Shown here piece after piece: positions 18,706-27,910 of a stretch of DNA of 64,000 nucleotides (its first letter is position 1; each line of letters begins with the position of its first letter). The notes beneath the pieces were generated by a model that did not search any database, had not been told where the DNA came from, and saw only the letters and a list, made by a program, of their open reading frames with translations. Origin of the DNA: Euhalothece natronophila Z-M001 (GTDB lineage Bacteria > Cyanobacteriota > Cyanobacteriia > Cyanobacteriales > Rubidibacteraceae); NCBI RefSeq assembly GCF_007904085.1, contig NZ_CP042326.1:2852001-2916000 (forward strand), written 5' to 3'. Both the position numbers and the translations under genes were made by a program.

Positions 18706-20538
18706 TTACTTTTCTTGGGCAATATCGCTGAATTTTTCTTGACGGCGATAGTGAATTTCTTCTGCACTAAACTGGTTAAGTAAGCCTAATATTTGATTTT
18801 CAATCTCTTCTGGATTAAAAATTAATAGTTCTAAATTAGTTAGGGGATGACCAAAGCGAAACCTTCCTTGTTTTTCTACATGATTGACTTGTTCTAAATT
18901 TTTTATAGGAGGAAAAATGTTTTTTCCAATGGTGTAAGGGGTATGAAATTGAAAACAGTCATCAGCATGAGATGAGTTGGGAACGATAATTTCGGTGGAA
19001 AACAAAGCATAATAGTCTTTAACTTGGACAATAAACTGATCTTCGTAATGATCATAGTAACCGTAGTCTGGATATTGGGGACGATAAAAACTTAATTTGG
19101 CTAAGGGGCAAGTATTTAAAATCGCGATCGCGCGGTTTTTCAACTGATAAAACTTATTAGCACTTTCAGATAAATTATGTTCCTGTAAACTTTTTGCCCC
19201 TCGTGATACCCAGCGAGTTAATTCTGCTAATTCAAAATAACGAGATAATTGGGGAAAATGGGTTAACCAATAATGTTTTCGCTGTTGTAAGCGTTGCTGA
19301 AACTGCTTCCGAAATAAAGTAGCGGTGTAACGTTGTTCCTCCAAAATTTCGGCACGGTTATCTTTAGCAATTTGAGCTAAGTGAGCAAATTTCTGTTCTC
19401 GATTGGCTTCTAATTTTGCTAAATCTTGAGTAGCTAAACAGCGATTAATGGCTTCTTTCACTTGCTTGGGAGTAAAGAATTTACCATCTTCAATAGGAGT
19501 GTCTTCTCGCCAAAATGTATAACTTGCTTGTGGGTTATCTATTTCTTTGGGTACTAAGTTTTCAGGGAAAGGAAGCCCATAATGTTCCTGCTTATGACTG
19601 GGGATTAAAAATAAAGCTCTCTCAGAAATGGTTGGCACTTTTAACTCACAAATATAAAACCCTTTGAGATTATTTTTTCCTGTCTCCGCTTCAAAATAAG
19701 CAGTCCAACCTTGTTGATGCCACACAATATCGGGGGGATAATCACCAGAAAAATGAAAATTTAGGGTGGTATAATTAGAGCAAGCAAGAAGCGCGATCGC
19801 GCTCCCCTTAAACGTTTCTAATTCCTGTGCCGTTTGACAATATTTTTGCCCCTTAGTTTTAGCGCGTTTTGCCTTATCGCGATAAAGTTCACTCAGTTGA
19901 TGCCCCACAACTACCCAATAAGCTAACTCAAAAAGTTCCGCAAAATTCCCCCAATATTTTTTATCTAACTCTAACTTTAATAATTTCTCTTCCCGTTGCT
20001 TGTTAGATTGCTGGCGACTGGTTTTAGCAACTTTAGCAGCTTCCTTCCTGCGTTGAGACTTTTTTTGTTCATATTCTTGTCGCCATTGAGAAACCTGATC
20101 TCGGAGGGCAACCGTCCCCACTAAATCATAAACTGGATAAACGCCATACTTAAACTCATCATAGTATAAAATCGGTAAGCGTTCCTCCTCTGTCCACCGC
20201 CTGCGTTCGGTTTTGGAACACGCTAAAATTGCTTCTAGCTGAGTCGGATGTAACGCAAAAGAATCAGTATTTTCGCTAAAAAACTCTTTTAAGCTTTGAT
20301 AATCAGCCGTTTTAATCACTAAATTAATGATTTCATCTTTTTTAGTCTTCTTAGGAATTTTTGCTATCTCTAATTGTTCCGTAGCAAAATTGATTAAAAC
20401 CTCTTTATTAATAAAATTGAGAAAATACTTAAGAGACGCTTCAACATTTTGAGCAATTAACTCCTTAGTTTGAGAGGGGGATTGTAAAAGATATTCACCG
20501 AGAATAACGGCATATTGAGTGAAATTTGTTTCCGTCAT
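18706..20538 (-). CDS. Unknown 610-residue protein with an internal duplication
   Basis: I do not recognise this protein. It is soluble, with a helical N-terminal part, a Lys/Arg/Gln-rich coiled segment near 150-190, and two related units. Unit one (about 195-275) reads FAELFELAYW, then a stretch ending FKGSAIALLACSNYTTLNF and a Tyr-Pro. Unit two (about 435-510) reads SRYFELAELTRW, then LKNRAIAILNTCPLAKLSF and a Tyr-Pro. Both are followed by a Tyr- and Phe-rich stretch. The repeat suggests duplication of a helical domain with a sandwiched beta segment. It appears monocistronic. Confidence 0.75.
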   Translation of the reverse strand: MTETNFTQYAVILGEYLLQSPSQTKELIAQNVEASLKYFLNFINKEVLINFATEQLEIAKIPKKTKKDEIINLVIKTADYQSLKEFFSENTDSFALHPTQLEAILACSKTERRRWTEEERLPILYYDEFKYGVYPVYDLVGTVALRDQVSQWRQEYEQKKSQRRKEAAKVAKTSRQQSNKQREEKLLKLELDKKYWGNFAELFELAYWVVVGHQLSELYRDKAKRAKTKGQKYCQTAQELETFKGSAIALLACSNYTTLNFHFSGDYPPDIVWHQQGWTAYFEAETGKNNLKGFYICELKVPTISERALFLIPSHKQEHYGLPFPENLVPKEIDNPQASYTFWREDTPIEDGKFFTPKQVKEAINRCLATQDLAKLEANREQKFAHLAQIAKDNRAEILEEQRYTATLFRKQFQQRLQQRKHYWLTHFPQLSRYFELAELTRWVSRGAKSLQEHNLSESANKFYQLKNRAIAILNTCPLAKLSFYRPQYPDYGYYDHYEDQFIVQVKDYYALFSTEIIVPNSSHADDCFQFHTPYTIGKNIFPPIKNLEQVNHVEKQGRFRFGHPLTNLELLIFNPEEIENQILGLLNQFSAEEIHYRRQEKFSDIAQEK

Positions 20539-20593
20539 AGTTGCTAATTCGCTCGCGATACATTACTTTGGCTTCCCAGTCTGCTATAGTTAA

Positions 20594-21844
20594 ATGGGTT
20601 TGGGTTCGACTCAGGTTCAAATAAAAATGCTACGAACGATCGCGCAGATCAAAGAAAAACTCGAAGATAAAAAAGCCGTTGTCTGGACAGTAGAAGAACT
20701 AAAAGTCCAAGTGGCGGAGAAAGGAGTTAGCCAAGTTGCCAAAGAAGTAGATGTGGTGACAACTGGCACGTTTGAACCCATGGAATCCTCTGGGGCAATG
20801 ATTAACCTCGGGCATACAGATCCCCCCATTAATATCCGACAATGCTGGTTAGATGGTGTTCCCGCTTACACGGGATTAGGGGCGGTTGATCTTTATCTGG
20901 GAGCAACTGCCATTCCAGATTATCGTAGTTCTGGGGAAGCCAATGAGTTAGAAGCTCGTCTTGGAATGAATCACAAGGAACGGAGCGGCGGTCATATTAT
21001 CCAAGATTTAATTGCTGGAAAACAGATTCAACTCAAAGCCATGGGACAAGTTAGTGACTGTTATCCCCGTGCTTCCTTTCAAACCACGCTTACTCGCGAT
21101 ACTATTAATCAATTTTATCTTTATAATCCTCGCAACGTCTATCAAAATTTTATCGTGGGAGTAAATGCGGGAGAGCGTATTCTTTACACTTATTTGGGGC
21201 CACTACACCCTAGATTAGGAAATGCCGTCTATTCTTGTCCTGGGGCAATTTCTCCTCTGTTTAATGATCCCCTGCTAGAGTTAATTGGTATTGGTACTCC
21301 TGTCTTTTTAGGTGGGGGAATTGGTTATATTGCCGCAGAAGGAACGCAACATTTTCCTAAACAAAGACGACTCGCAAATCAAACCCCCATTGGTCCCGCT
21401 GCTACTTTAACCCTGGTTGGTGATGCGAAAACGATGGATCCGCGTTGGGTAAGGGGCTGTTATTTTAAAAATTATGGTCCTTCTCTAATGATGGGAGTGG
21501 GAATCCCGTTACCCATGTTAAGCGAAGAAGCGGTTGCCTATTGTGCCATTAAAGATGAAGATATTGTTGCCCCCATTGTTGATTTTTCCATTCCTAGACG
21601 AGTGCGACCAACTTTTGGCTTAGTGAATTATGCTCAACTCAAAAGTGGCAAAATAAAAATCGAAGGGGAAACTGTACGAACTGCTCCTTTAGCAAGTATT
21701 CCGCGATCGCGCGAAATTGCCACCCTTCTCAAAGAGCAAATTCTTGCAGGAACTTTTCCCATAGCAGAACCCATTGCCCCCTTACCGAAAGATCGTGCCT
21801 TTCTCCCTCAAGATCGTTGGGGATCGCAGTTTGCCCTAGATTGA
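20594..21844 (+). CDS. DUF39/HcyBio family homocysteine biosynthesis protein
   Basis: Protein of 416 residues matching the DUF39 family, whose archaeal members take part in making homocysteine from aspartate semialdehyde. Motifs include GTFEPMESSGAMINLGH, SGGHIIQDLIAG, DCYPRASF and FLGGGIGYIAAEGTQH, plus conserved cysteines (SCPGAI, GCYFKN). The iron-sulphur domain found in some archaeal relatives is not present. An internal ATG at codon 13 (MLRTIAQIKEK) is an alternative start. Its 3' end overlaps the truncated permease gene by 9 bp in the convergent direction. Confidence 0.85.
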   Translation: MGLGSTQVQIKMLRTIAQIKEKLEDKKAVVWTVEELKVQVAEKGVSQVAKEVDVVTTGTFEPMESSGAMINLGHTDPPINIRQCWLDGVPAYTGLGAVDLYLGATAIPDYRSSGEANELEARLGMNHKERSGGHIIQDLIAGKQIQLKAMGQVSDCYPRASFQTTLTRDTINQFYLYNPRNVYQNFIVGVNAGERILYTYLGPLHPRLGNAVYSCPGAISPLFNDPLLELIGIGTPVFLGGGIGYIAAEGTQHFPKQRRLANQTPIGPAATLTLVGDAKTMDPRWVRGCYFKNYGPSLMMGVGIPLPMLSEEAVAYCAIKDEDIVAPIVDFSIPRRVRPTFGLVNYAQLKSGKIKIEGETVRTAPLASIPRSREIATLLKEQILAGTFPIAEPIAPLPKDRAFLPQDRWGSQFALD

Positions 21845-22693
21845 TCCTCTACCATTAAATAATCCCATAGGCAAAATGATCGTAAAAAAGCTAAAGAGGA
21901 TCTCCCGTTGTTCCCACAATTCTCCTATCCAAATTTGTGGCACATAAAACCCAAGCACTTCTACATTACTAGCAAATACTTCACTCTCCCAACTTGCTAA
22001 CCCTGTTAACCAAGCCAGTGCCACCCCTAGTAAAACCGCTAGTAAGCCCCCAGGAATGATATAGCGACTTCCCGGAATCCGAAACTGCACTTTACCAAAG
22101 TAGGTCAAAAGAACAATTGCTAAAGGTACCATGGCAACAATCGGATGGGCATAGGTTTGTAATAGGTAATCCATGCCTAAGAAAGTTAGAGCAAGTCCCC
22201 CCAACGTTCCTAAAAGAGCCGCCCGAGGGGTTAAACGGCGCACGTGATGACCTATTCCAGCCCCGAGTAATTCAATAATCCCTGAGCCCAAACACGCGAC
22301 CATTCCAGCTTGCCAGGCTAACTCGGCTGCTTCCTGAGATGAAGCACCATTTGCCATCGCCTGAGATCGCACTGGCACCATAACCAGAAAAATATAAACA
22401 AATAAGCTAATTGTATTGATTCCATAGGGCAAGGCGGTTAAGTCATCCCGCTCTTCTTGTTTCCCTTGCTGATAGGCGAGCCAACTGTAATAAAAGTTGC
22501 CAACAATTAAACTCAAAGCAAGACTTGGCAACAGTCGTCCATAGACAATTTCAGGAGGAAAATTTAAAACCCCCTGCGTTAAACTAACAACCGCCAAAAT
22601 TTGAATTAAGTTGTTTAATCCCAAACCAAAAAAGCCATCAATATCCTGAGGCACGAACCAACGGGGAAGGCGAGTTACTCCTTGATCTTGCAT
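21836..22693 (-). pseudogene. Truncated NCS2-type (xanthine/uracil/AzgA-like) permease
   Basis: The first 276 or so residues look like a purine/pyrimidine permease: FVPQDIDGFFGLGLNNLIQILAV, LPYGINTISLFVYIF, and repeated hydrophobic segments up to FTIILPMGLFN. Family members normally continue for another 150-200 residues with further membrane helices. Here the frame leaves the family pattern right after GLFN and stops six codons later, inside the end of the DUF39 gene. A deletion or rearrangement has removed the 3' half, so the product is unlikely to transport. Confidence 0.7.
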
Positions 22694-22838
22694 AAGAATT
22701 CGTTAGATATTTGCCAGTTTCTTTATTAATTAGATATGGTACTATTTCTATCAGAGTAACTTTAATATGGCAATACTTTATAGACTTTTCTATTAAGGGA
22801 ATCATTGCCAGTCAGATAAACTGTGCTATAGAGAAAAA

Positions 22839-23075
22839 ATGAACCTGATCCATGAAATTTTAGAGAGTCTTCCGAAAGATGATCCAGAAGAACGTCAATT
22901 AATTAGTGGGGTTTCTTGGGAAGGATATCAAAGTCTTTTAGATACCTTGGGAGAATCGGGAAGATATCGCATTACTTATGATCAGGGGTTTCTAAATGTT
23001 ATTAGAAAACTTACTATTTTTTCTAATTACCACAATAATTTTATCTCTGATGGCTTACTATTGGCGTATAGCTAA
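22839..23075 (+). pseudogene. 5' fragment of a Uma2-family (DUF820) gene
   Basis: The first 52 or so codons resemble the N-terminus of Uma2-family restriction-fold proteins, which are very common in cyanobacteria: LISGVSWEGYQSLLDTLGES followed by RYRITYDQGFLNV. After this point the frame reads unrelated sequence and stops, while a membrane protein gene begins in another frame. The catalytic core is therefore missing. Confidence 0.5.
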
Positions 23076-23526
23076 ACCCTTTTCTATCCCACAAACTCCG
23101 AACTGGTTTCGACCTTGGTTTATTCTAGTACAAGTATTAGGAGTTTTATTCCCCCTAATTGCCTTAATTCTCTGGGGAATTTGGTGGAGAAATACAATTG
23201 TTTTATTTATTTTTGCCTCATACTTTCTGATCTTAGGATTACAAATCCTAACTGAAACAATAATGTTAAGACAATTTCAAACAGTAGCTTGGGTGGCGAT
23301 CCCCTATTTTTATGTTCCCTATCGAGTGTGGCAACTGTATCAAGGTTTAATAACGATTGGAGATATAGTGATTCCAAATAAAAAACAGCAACCTAAAAGT
23401 AGTGGGAGCATCTTGCTCCCTAGTAGCAGCCAAGATGGCTGCACTACGGAACTGAATTGGAACGACTATAATTATTGCCTGAATTTATTGCAATTGCCCT
23501 TACTTTTCCGTTGGGAAAAAGAATAA
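22996..23526 (+). CDS. Membrane protein of unknown function with repeat-derived C-terminus
   Basis: Protein of 176 residues with about four hydrophobic segments (near 5-22, 42-64, 68-85 and 95-112) and an aromatic motif (IPYFYVPYRVWQLYQG). I do not recognise a family. The ATG lies inside the Uma2 fragment, so its own upstream region was probably lost at the junction. From about residue 134 the reading frame passes through a 49-bp double palindrome (encoding SSGSILLPSSSQDGCTT), and the tail after it is unlikely to be native. It may be a decaying gene. Confidence 0.55.
   Translation: MLLENLLFFLITTIILSLMAYYWRIAKPFSIPQTPNWFRPWFILVQVLGVLFPLIALILWGIWWRNTIVLFIFASYFLILGLQILTETIMLRQFQTVAWVAIPYFYVPYRVWQLYQGLITIGDIVIPNKKQQPKSSGSILLPSSSQDGCTTELNWNDYNYCLNLLQLPLLFRWEKE
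23399..23447. repeat. 49-bp double-palindrome repeat
   Basis: The outer ends GTAGTG and CACTAC are complementary. Inside are two perfect 7-bp hairpins: GGGAGCA-TCT-TGCTCCC and GCAGCCA-AGA-TGGCTGC. The loops TCT and AGA are also complementary to each other. This layout is that of a small mobile palindromic repeat. It lies in frame inside a coding region. Confidence 0.75.
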
Positions 23527-23547
23527 AAAATCCCCCAGAAAGGGGGA
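23525..23547 (-). terminator. Intrinsic terminator for gcvP
   Basis: A 6-bp G/C-rich stem (TCCCCC with GGGGGA) with an AGAAA loop is followed on the minus strand by six T residues. It lies 27 bp beyond the gcvP stop codon. It may also act on the convergent membrane protein gene. Confidence 0.7.
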
Positions 23548-23573
23548 GGCTAAAAGAATTAACAATTAATCAA

Positions 23574-26507
23574 CTATTCCTTGTAGGCTTCCATTCCCAC
23601 ACAGGAACAGACTAAATTGCGATCGCCGTAAGCGTTATCAATTCGACTTACTGCCGGCCAGAACTTGTATTCTCGTAGCCAGTCAGCAGGATACGCCGCT
23701 TTTTCCCGAGAGTAGGAATATTGCCAATCATCAGCAATCAGCATTTCATGGGTATGCGGTGCTTTTTTCAAGGGATTATCTTCCGCATCTACCTCTCCAG
23801 CTTCAATGGCAGCAATTTCTTGGCGAATCGCAATCATCGCATCACAGAAACGGTCTAACTCTTCTTTTGACTCACTTTCTGTGGGCTCAACCATAATTGT
23901 GCCAGCAACGGGCCAAGACACTGTAGGCGCGTGGAAGCCAAAATCCATTAACCGCTTGGCAATGTCATCGACACCAATGTTGGCACTTTTCTTCACAGGA
24001 CGGAGATCAATGATACATTCGTGAGCCACTAATCCAGCGTTACCTTTATACAACACTGGGTAATGGTCATCCAAACGATGAGCAATATAATTAGCGTTGA
24101 GAATGGCAACCTTACTGGCGTGAGTTAACCCTTTGCCACCCATCATGGCAATAAACATCCAAGAAATGGGCAAAATACTGGGACTTCCCCAAGGCGCAGC
24201 AGCTACTGCACCAATTGCTTTTTCGCCACCCGTTTCAATCACAGGATGACTGGGCAAGAAGGGGGCTAAATGGCTTTGTACGCCAATGGGACCCATACCA
24301 GGACCACCGCCACCATGGGGGATACAGAAGGTTTTATGTAAGTTCAGGTGACAGACATCAGCGCCATAATCCCCAGGACGGCATAATCCCATTTGGGCGT
24401 TCATGTTTGCCCCATCCAGATAAACTTGTCCGCCGTGTTCGTGGACAATATCGCAGATGGTTTGAATTTCCGTTTCAAATACCCCATGAGTGGAGGGGTA
24501 GGTAATCATCAGCGCCCCTAAATTATCGCTGTATTTTTCTGCTTTTGCCCGTAATTCTTCAAGATCAATATCGCCCCGTTCGTTACAGCTAATGGGAACG
24601 ACTTTCATCCCACACATCACCGCACTAGCAGGGTTAGTACCGTGTGCCGATTCAGGGATTAAACAAATATTGCGATGACCTTCGCCTCGGGTTTCGTGGT
24701 ACTGACGAATCACTAGGAGTCCTGTGTATTCTCCTTGCGCTCCTGCGTTGGGCTGCAGGGAGATATCAGCAAAGCCCGTGATTTCTGCTAGCCATTCTCG
24801 CAACTGTTGAAAGAGGGTTTGATAGCCCTGAGTTTGTGATTTTGGCGCAAAGGGATGAATTTTCCCAAACTCTGGCCAAGTAACAGGATACATCTCTGCT
24901 GCGGCGTTGAGCTTCATGGTACATGATCCTAAGGGAATCATGGAGGTAGTCAGGGATAAGTCTTTGCTTTGGAGATGGTTGAGATATCGCAACAGTTTCG
25001 TTTCCGAGTGATATTGATTGAAAACGGGTTCTGTGAGATACTCGCTCGTCCGTTGAAATGGTTCAGGAAATTCAAAGGTGAGTTCGGGAACCAGTTCTTC
25101 TAAACGCAAGGGCAATGTTTCTTGACCTGCGAAAATTTGCAAGAGCGTGGTTACTTCTTCTACGGTGCTAGTTTCGTCTAAACTCACACCAATCGCGCCA
25201 TCATCATAAGCCCGTAAGTTGATTTTCTCGGCTTGCGCTGCGTTGAGAATCTCTTGTTGTTCACGTGGCCCATTGCTGGTTTCGATTTTTAAGGTATCGA
25301 AATACGGCTCAGAGCTAATGGTGTAACCAATGCGTTTTAAGCCTTCTGCAAGGGTAACTGTCAACCGATGGACTTTTTCGGCAATGCGTTTGATGCCACC
25401 AGGTCCATGATAAACGGCGTAAGTTGATGCAATCACGGCTAGTAATACTTGGGCAGTGCAAATATTACTGGTTGCGCGATCGCGCCGGATATGCTGCTCT
25501 CGTGTCTGTAACGCGAGGCGGAGCGCCGGCTTTCCTTGTGTATCTTTAGAAACTCCCACTAATCTGCCGGGAATTTGACGTTTATATTTTTCTTTGGTTG
25601 CAAAATAGGCGGCGTGTGGTCCACCATACCCTAACGGTACCCCAAACCGTTGGGTAGAGCCAACCGCAATGTCTGCGCCCCATTCTCCAGGTGGCGTTAA
25701 AAGTGCCAAACTCAGAGGATCAGCCGCAACCGTTACCAATGCTTTTTGTTCATGGACTTTTTCCACAAATTCCCGATAGTCACAGACTTTGCCGTCGGTA
25801 GTGGGATATTGCAGGATTGCTCCAAAAATGGGCGTACTACAGTCAAAGGTTTGCTCATCCCCAACAATGATTTCTACACCAAGGGGTTTCGCTCTTGTGT
25901 GTAACAGTTCAATGGTTTGCGGATGACAATTTTTGGAGACAAAAAAGGCATTGGCTTTATTTTTACACACCCCTAAGCTCATGCTCATGGCTTCAGCGGC
26001 TGCTGTGGCTTCGTCTAATAGGGAAGCATTGGCAATTTCCAAGCCCGTTAAATCACTGACCATGGTTTGGAAGTTGAGCAGGGCTTCTAACCGTCCCTGA
26101 GCAATTTCTGGCTGATAGGGCGTATATGCGGTGTACCAGCCTGGGTTTTCTAAAATGTTTCGCTGAATCGCAGCAGGGGTAATACAGTCAGAGTAGCCCA
26201 TGCCAATTAGGGAGCGAAAGACTTGATTTTGAGACGCGATCGCGCGTAACTGCTTTAACGCCTCATCTTCACTTTTTTCGGTAGGCAGGTTTAAGTCTTG
26301 CTTTAAGCGAATGGAACTAGGAACGGTCTTATCAATGAGATCATCAAGAGACGAGAACCCTAATTCCGTTAGCATCTGTTCAATTTCGGTGGGAGTCGGA
26401 TCAACGTGCCGTTGCACAAACTGATCCTCCAACCCTAAAACTTCCGCCACAGGGGATCGGGGTTGAGTGTTATTGAGTTGTCTGGTTCTTGAATCTAAAT
26501 TAACCAT
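23574..26507 (-). CDS. gcvP: Glycine dehydrogenase (decarboxylating), P-protein of glycine cleavage system
   Basis: PLP enzyme that decarboxylates glycine and passes the aminomethyl group to the lipoyl arm of GcvH; in cyanobacteria it serves photorespiration. The family's two homologous halves are visible. The PLP lysine lies in [16 protein letters not shown], before the glycine-rich loop. The ATG giving [12 protein letters not shown] (977 codons, the usual length) is preferred over one 22 codons upstream, whose extra residues are not family-like. gcvH lies 90 bp upstream on the same strand. A 13-bp palindrome (ATTTGT-A-ACAAAT) sits between them. Confidence 0.96.
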   Translation of the reverse strand: MVNLDSRTRQLNNTQPRSPVAEVLGLEDQFVQRHVDPTPTEIEQMLTELGFSSLDDLIDKTVPSSIRLKQDLNLPTEKSEDEALKQLRAIASQNQVFRSLIGMGYSDCITPAAIQRNILENPGWYTAYTPYQPEIAQGRLEALLNFQTMVSDLTGLEIANASLLDEATAAAEAMSMSLGVCKNKANAFFVSKNCHPQTIELLHTRAKPLGVEIIVGDEQTFDCSTPIFGAILQYPTTDGKVCDYREFVEKVHEQKALVTVAADPLSLALLTPPGEWGADIAVGSTQRFGVPLGYGGPHAAYFATKEKYKRQIPGRLVGVSKDTQGKPALRLALQTREQHIRRDRATSNICTAQVLLAVIASTYAVYHGPGGIKRIAEKVHRLTVTLAEGLKRIGYTISSEPYFDTLKIETSNGPREQQEILNAAQAEKINLRAYDDGAIGVSLDETSTVEEVTTLLQIFAGQETLPLRLEELVPELTFEFPEPFQRTSEYLTEPVFNQYHSETKLLRYLNHLQSKDLSLTTSMIPLGSCTMKLNAAAEMYPVTWPEFGKIHPFAPKSQTQGYQTLFQQLREWLAEITGFADISLQPNAGAQGEYTGLLVIRQYHETRGEGHRNICLIPESAHGTNPASAVMCGMKVVPISCNERGDIDLEELRAKAEKYSDNLGALMITYPSTHGVFETEIQTICDIVHEHGGQVYLDGANMNAQMGLCRPGDYGADVCHLNLHKTFCIPHGGGGPGMGPIGVQSHLAPFLPSHPVIETGGEKAIGAVAAAPWGSPSILPISWMFIAMMGGKGLTHASKVAILNANYIAHRLDDHYPVLYKGNAGLVAHECIIDLRPVKKSANIGVDDIAKRLMDFGFHAPTVSWPVAGTIMVEPTESESKEELDRFCDAMIAIRQEIAAIEAGEVDAEDNPLKKAPHTHEMLIADDWQYSYSREKAAYPADWLREYKFWPAVSRIDNAYGDRNLVCSCVGMEAYKE

Positions 26508-26597
26508 AGAAAATGGATAGATGTGTACTACACAAAAGAACTGATTGTGTTCTCCTGTATTAATTTGTAACAAATTTGGAAGGTAAGACGGCTTTTC

Positions 26598-26987
26598 CTA
26601 TTCTCCTTCGACTTTGGCTCGATATTCATCTGCCGAAAGAGCGTCATTTGCTTCCTCAGGGTTACTTAATTGAACTTTTAACAGCCAACCTTCCCCATAG
26701 GGATCTTCAGCAATGGTTTCAGGATTATCCACTGCTGCGCTATTCTGTTCAATAACTTTCCCTGATACAGGGGCATACATATCTTCTACGGCTTTCACCG
26801 ATTCCACCGTGCCAAAGGTTTCTCCCTTCTCAACGGTGTCATCCACATCAGGAAGTTCCACAAAGACAATATCTCCGAGTTGATCCACGGCAAAGGCGCT
26901 AATCCCAATGGTGGCGGTTTCTCCCTCGACGCGCACATATTCATGAGAATCCATATATTTTAAGTCGCTCGGATATTCAAGAGCCAT
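26598..26987 (-). CDS. gcvH: Glycine cleavage system H protein
   Basis: Lipoyl carrier of the glycine cleavage complex, 129 residues. The lipoylation lysine is in [15 protein letters not shown], the classic H-protein motif. The ATG giving [11 protein letters not shown] is chosen because AAAGGAG stands 6 bases upstream on the minus strand; an ATG six codons earlier would include that ribosome binding site in the coding part. It is upstream of gcvP and probably in the same transcript. gcvT is not nearby. Confidence 0.96.
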   Translation of the reverse strand: MALEYPSDLKYMDSHEYVRVEGETATIGISAFAVDQLGDIVFVELPDVDDTVEKGETFGTVESVKAVEDMYAPVSGKVIEQNSAAVDNPETIAEDPYGEGWLLKVQLSNPEEANDALSADEYRAKVEGE

Positions 26988-27136
26988 ATTTTCTCCTTTT
27001 AACAATTGATATGATTTTCCTAAGGGGGGTTGTACCCTACCCTGCTTAGTTTACAACGTCTTGGGATTCAGTCATAGAATCGTAACTGGTTACAAATTCC
27101 TAACAACCAATCAATCAGCAATTAGAAAAGAGTAAT

Positions 27137-27898
27137 ATGGCAGGACATAGTAAGTGGGCAAATATCAAACATCAAAAAGCACGGATGGATGCTAAAAAGG
27201 GCAAAACCTTTACGCAACTGTCTCGTGCCATTATTGTTGCGGCTCGTAATGGGGGGCCAGATCCTGAAACGAATTTTCAGTTAAGAACTGCAATTGAAAA
27301 AGCCAAAGCCGCGAGTTTGCCTAATGAGAATATTGAACGCGCGATCGCGAAAGGAGCAGGCACCTATGATAGTGATGAAGGACAATTAGAGGCCATTCGC
27401 TATGAAGGCTATGGTCCCGGGGGAGTTGCTATTTTAATTGAAGCCCTCACCGATAATCGCAATCGGACAGCGGCAGATTTACGGTCGGCGTTTTCCAAAA
27501 ATGGGGGAAATTTAGGAGAAACAGGCTGTGTTAGCTGGATGTTTGACCAAAAAGGGGTTGTCCGTTTAGAAGGGGAAATTGATGAAGATGCTTTATTAGA
27601 AGCCTCAGTCGAAGGAGGCGCAGACACTTATGAAATGACTGATGATCCTGTTGGGGCAGAAGTATTTACAGAGCCGACAAATTTAGAACCCTTAAACCGC
27701 ACTCTAACCGAGCAAGGATTTCCCGTGAAAGAAGCAGAATTTCGCTGGATTGCCAATAATTATGTAGCGGTAACTGATCCTGATCAAGCGCGATCGCTGT
27801 TGAAATTAATGGATACGTTAGAAGGTTTAGATGATGTCCAAAATGTGACTGCTAACTTTGAAATGGCAAATGAATTAGTATTACAAGATACGCGATAA
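27137..27898 (+). CDS. YebC/PmpR family regulator or translation factor
   Basis: Protein of 253 residues starting with the family signature [25 protein letters not shown] (residues 1-25), then [13 protein letters not shown] and [17 protein letters not shown]. YebC proteins were long described as DNA-binding regulators; some members act on ribosomes stalled at proline runs. Which role applies here cannot be told from sequence. It is divergent from gcvH and ends 12 bp from the convergent kinase gene. Confidence 0.95.
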   Translation: MAGHSKWANIKHQKARMDAKKGKTFTQLSRAIIVAARNGGPDPETNFQLRTAIEKAKAASLPNENIERAIAKGAGTYDSDEGQLEAIRYEGYGPGGVAILIEALTDNRNRTAADLRSAFSKNGGNLGETGCVSWMFDQKGVVRLEGEIDEDALLEASVEGGADTYEMTDDPVGAEVFTEPTNLEPLNRTLTEQGFPVKEAEFRWIANNYVAVTDPDQARSLLKLMDTLEGLDDVQNVTANFEMANELVLQDTR

Positions 27899-27910
27899 GT
27901 GGCAAACTAC

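Noticed and set aside
26988-27136. Possible glycine riboswitch upstream of gcvH
   Set aside because: The gap of about 150 bp lacks the paired aptamer pattern of glycine riboswitches; nothing beyond a short C/G-rich stretch was seen.
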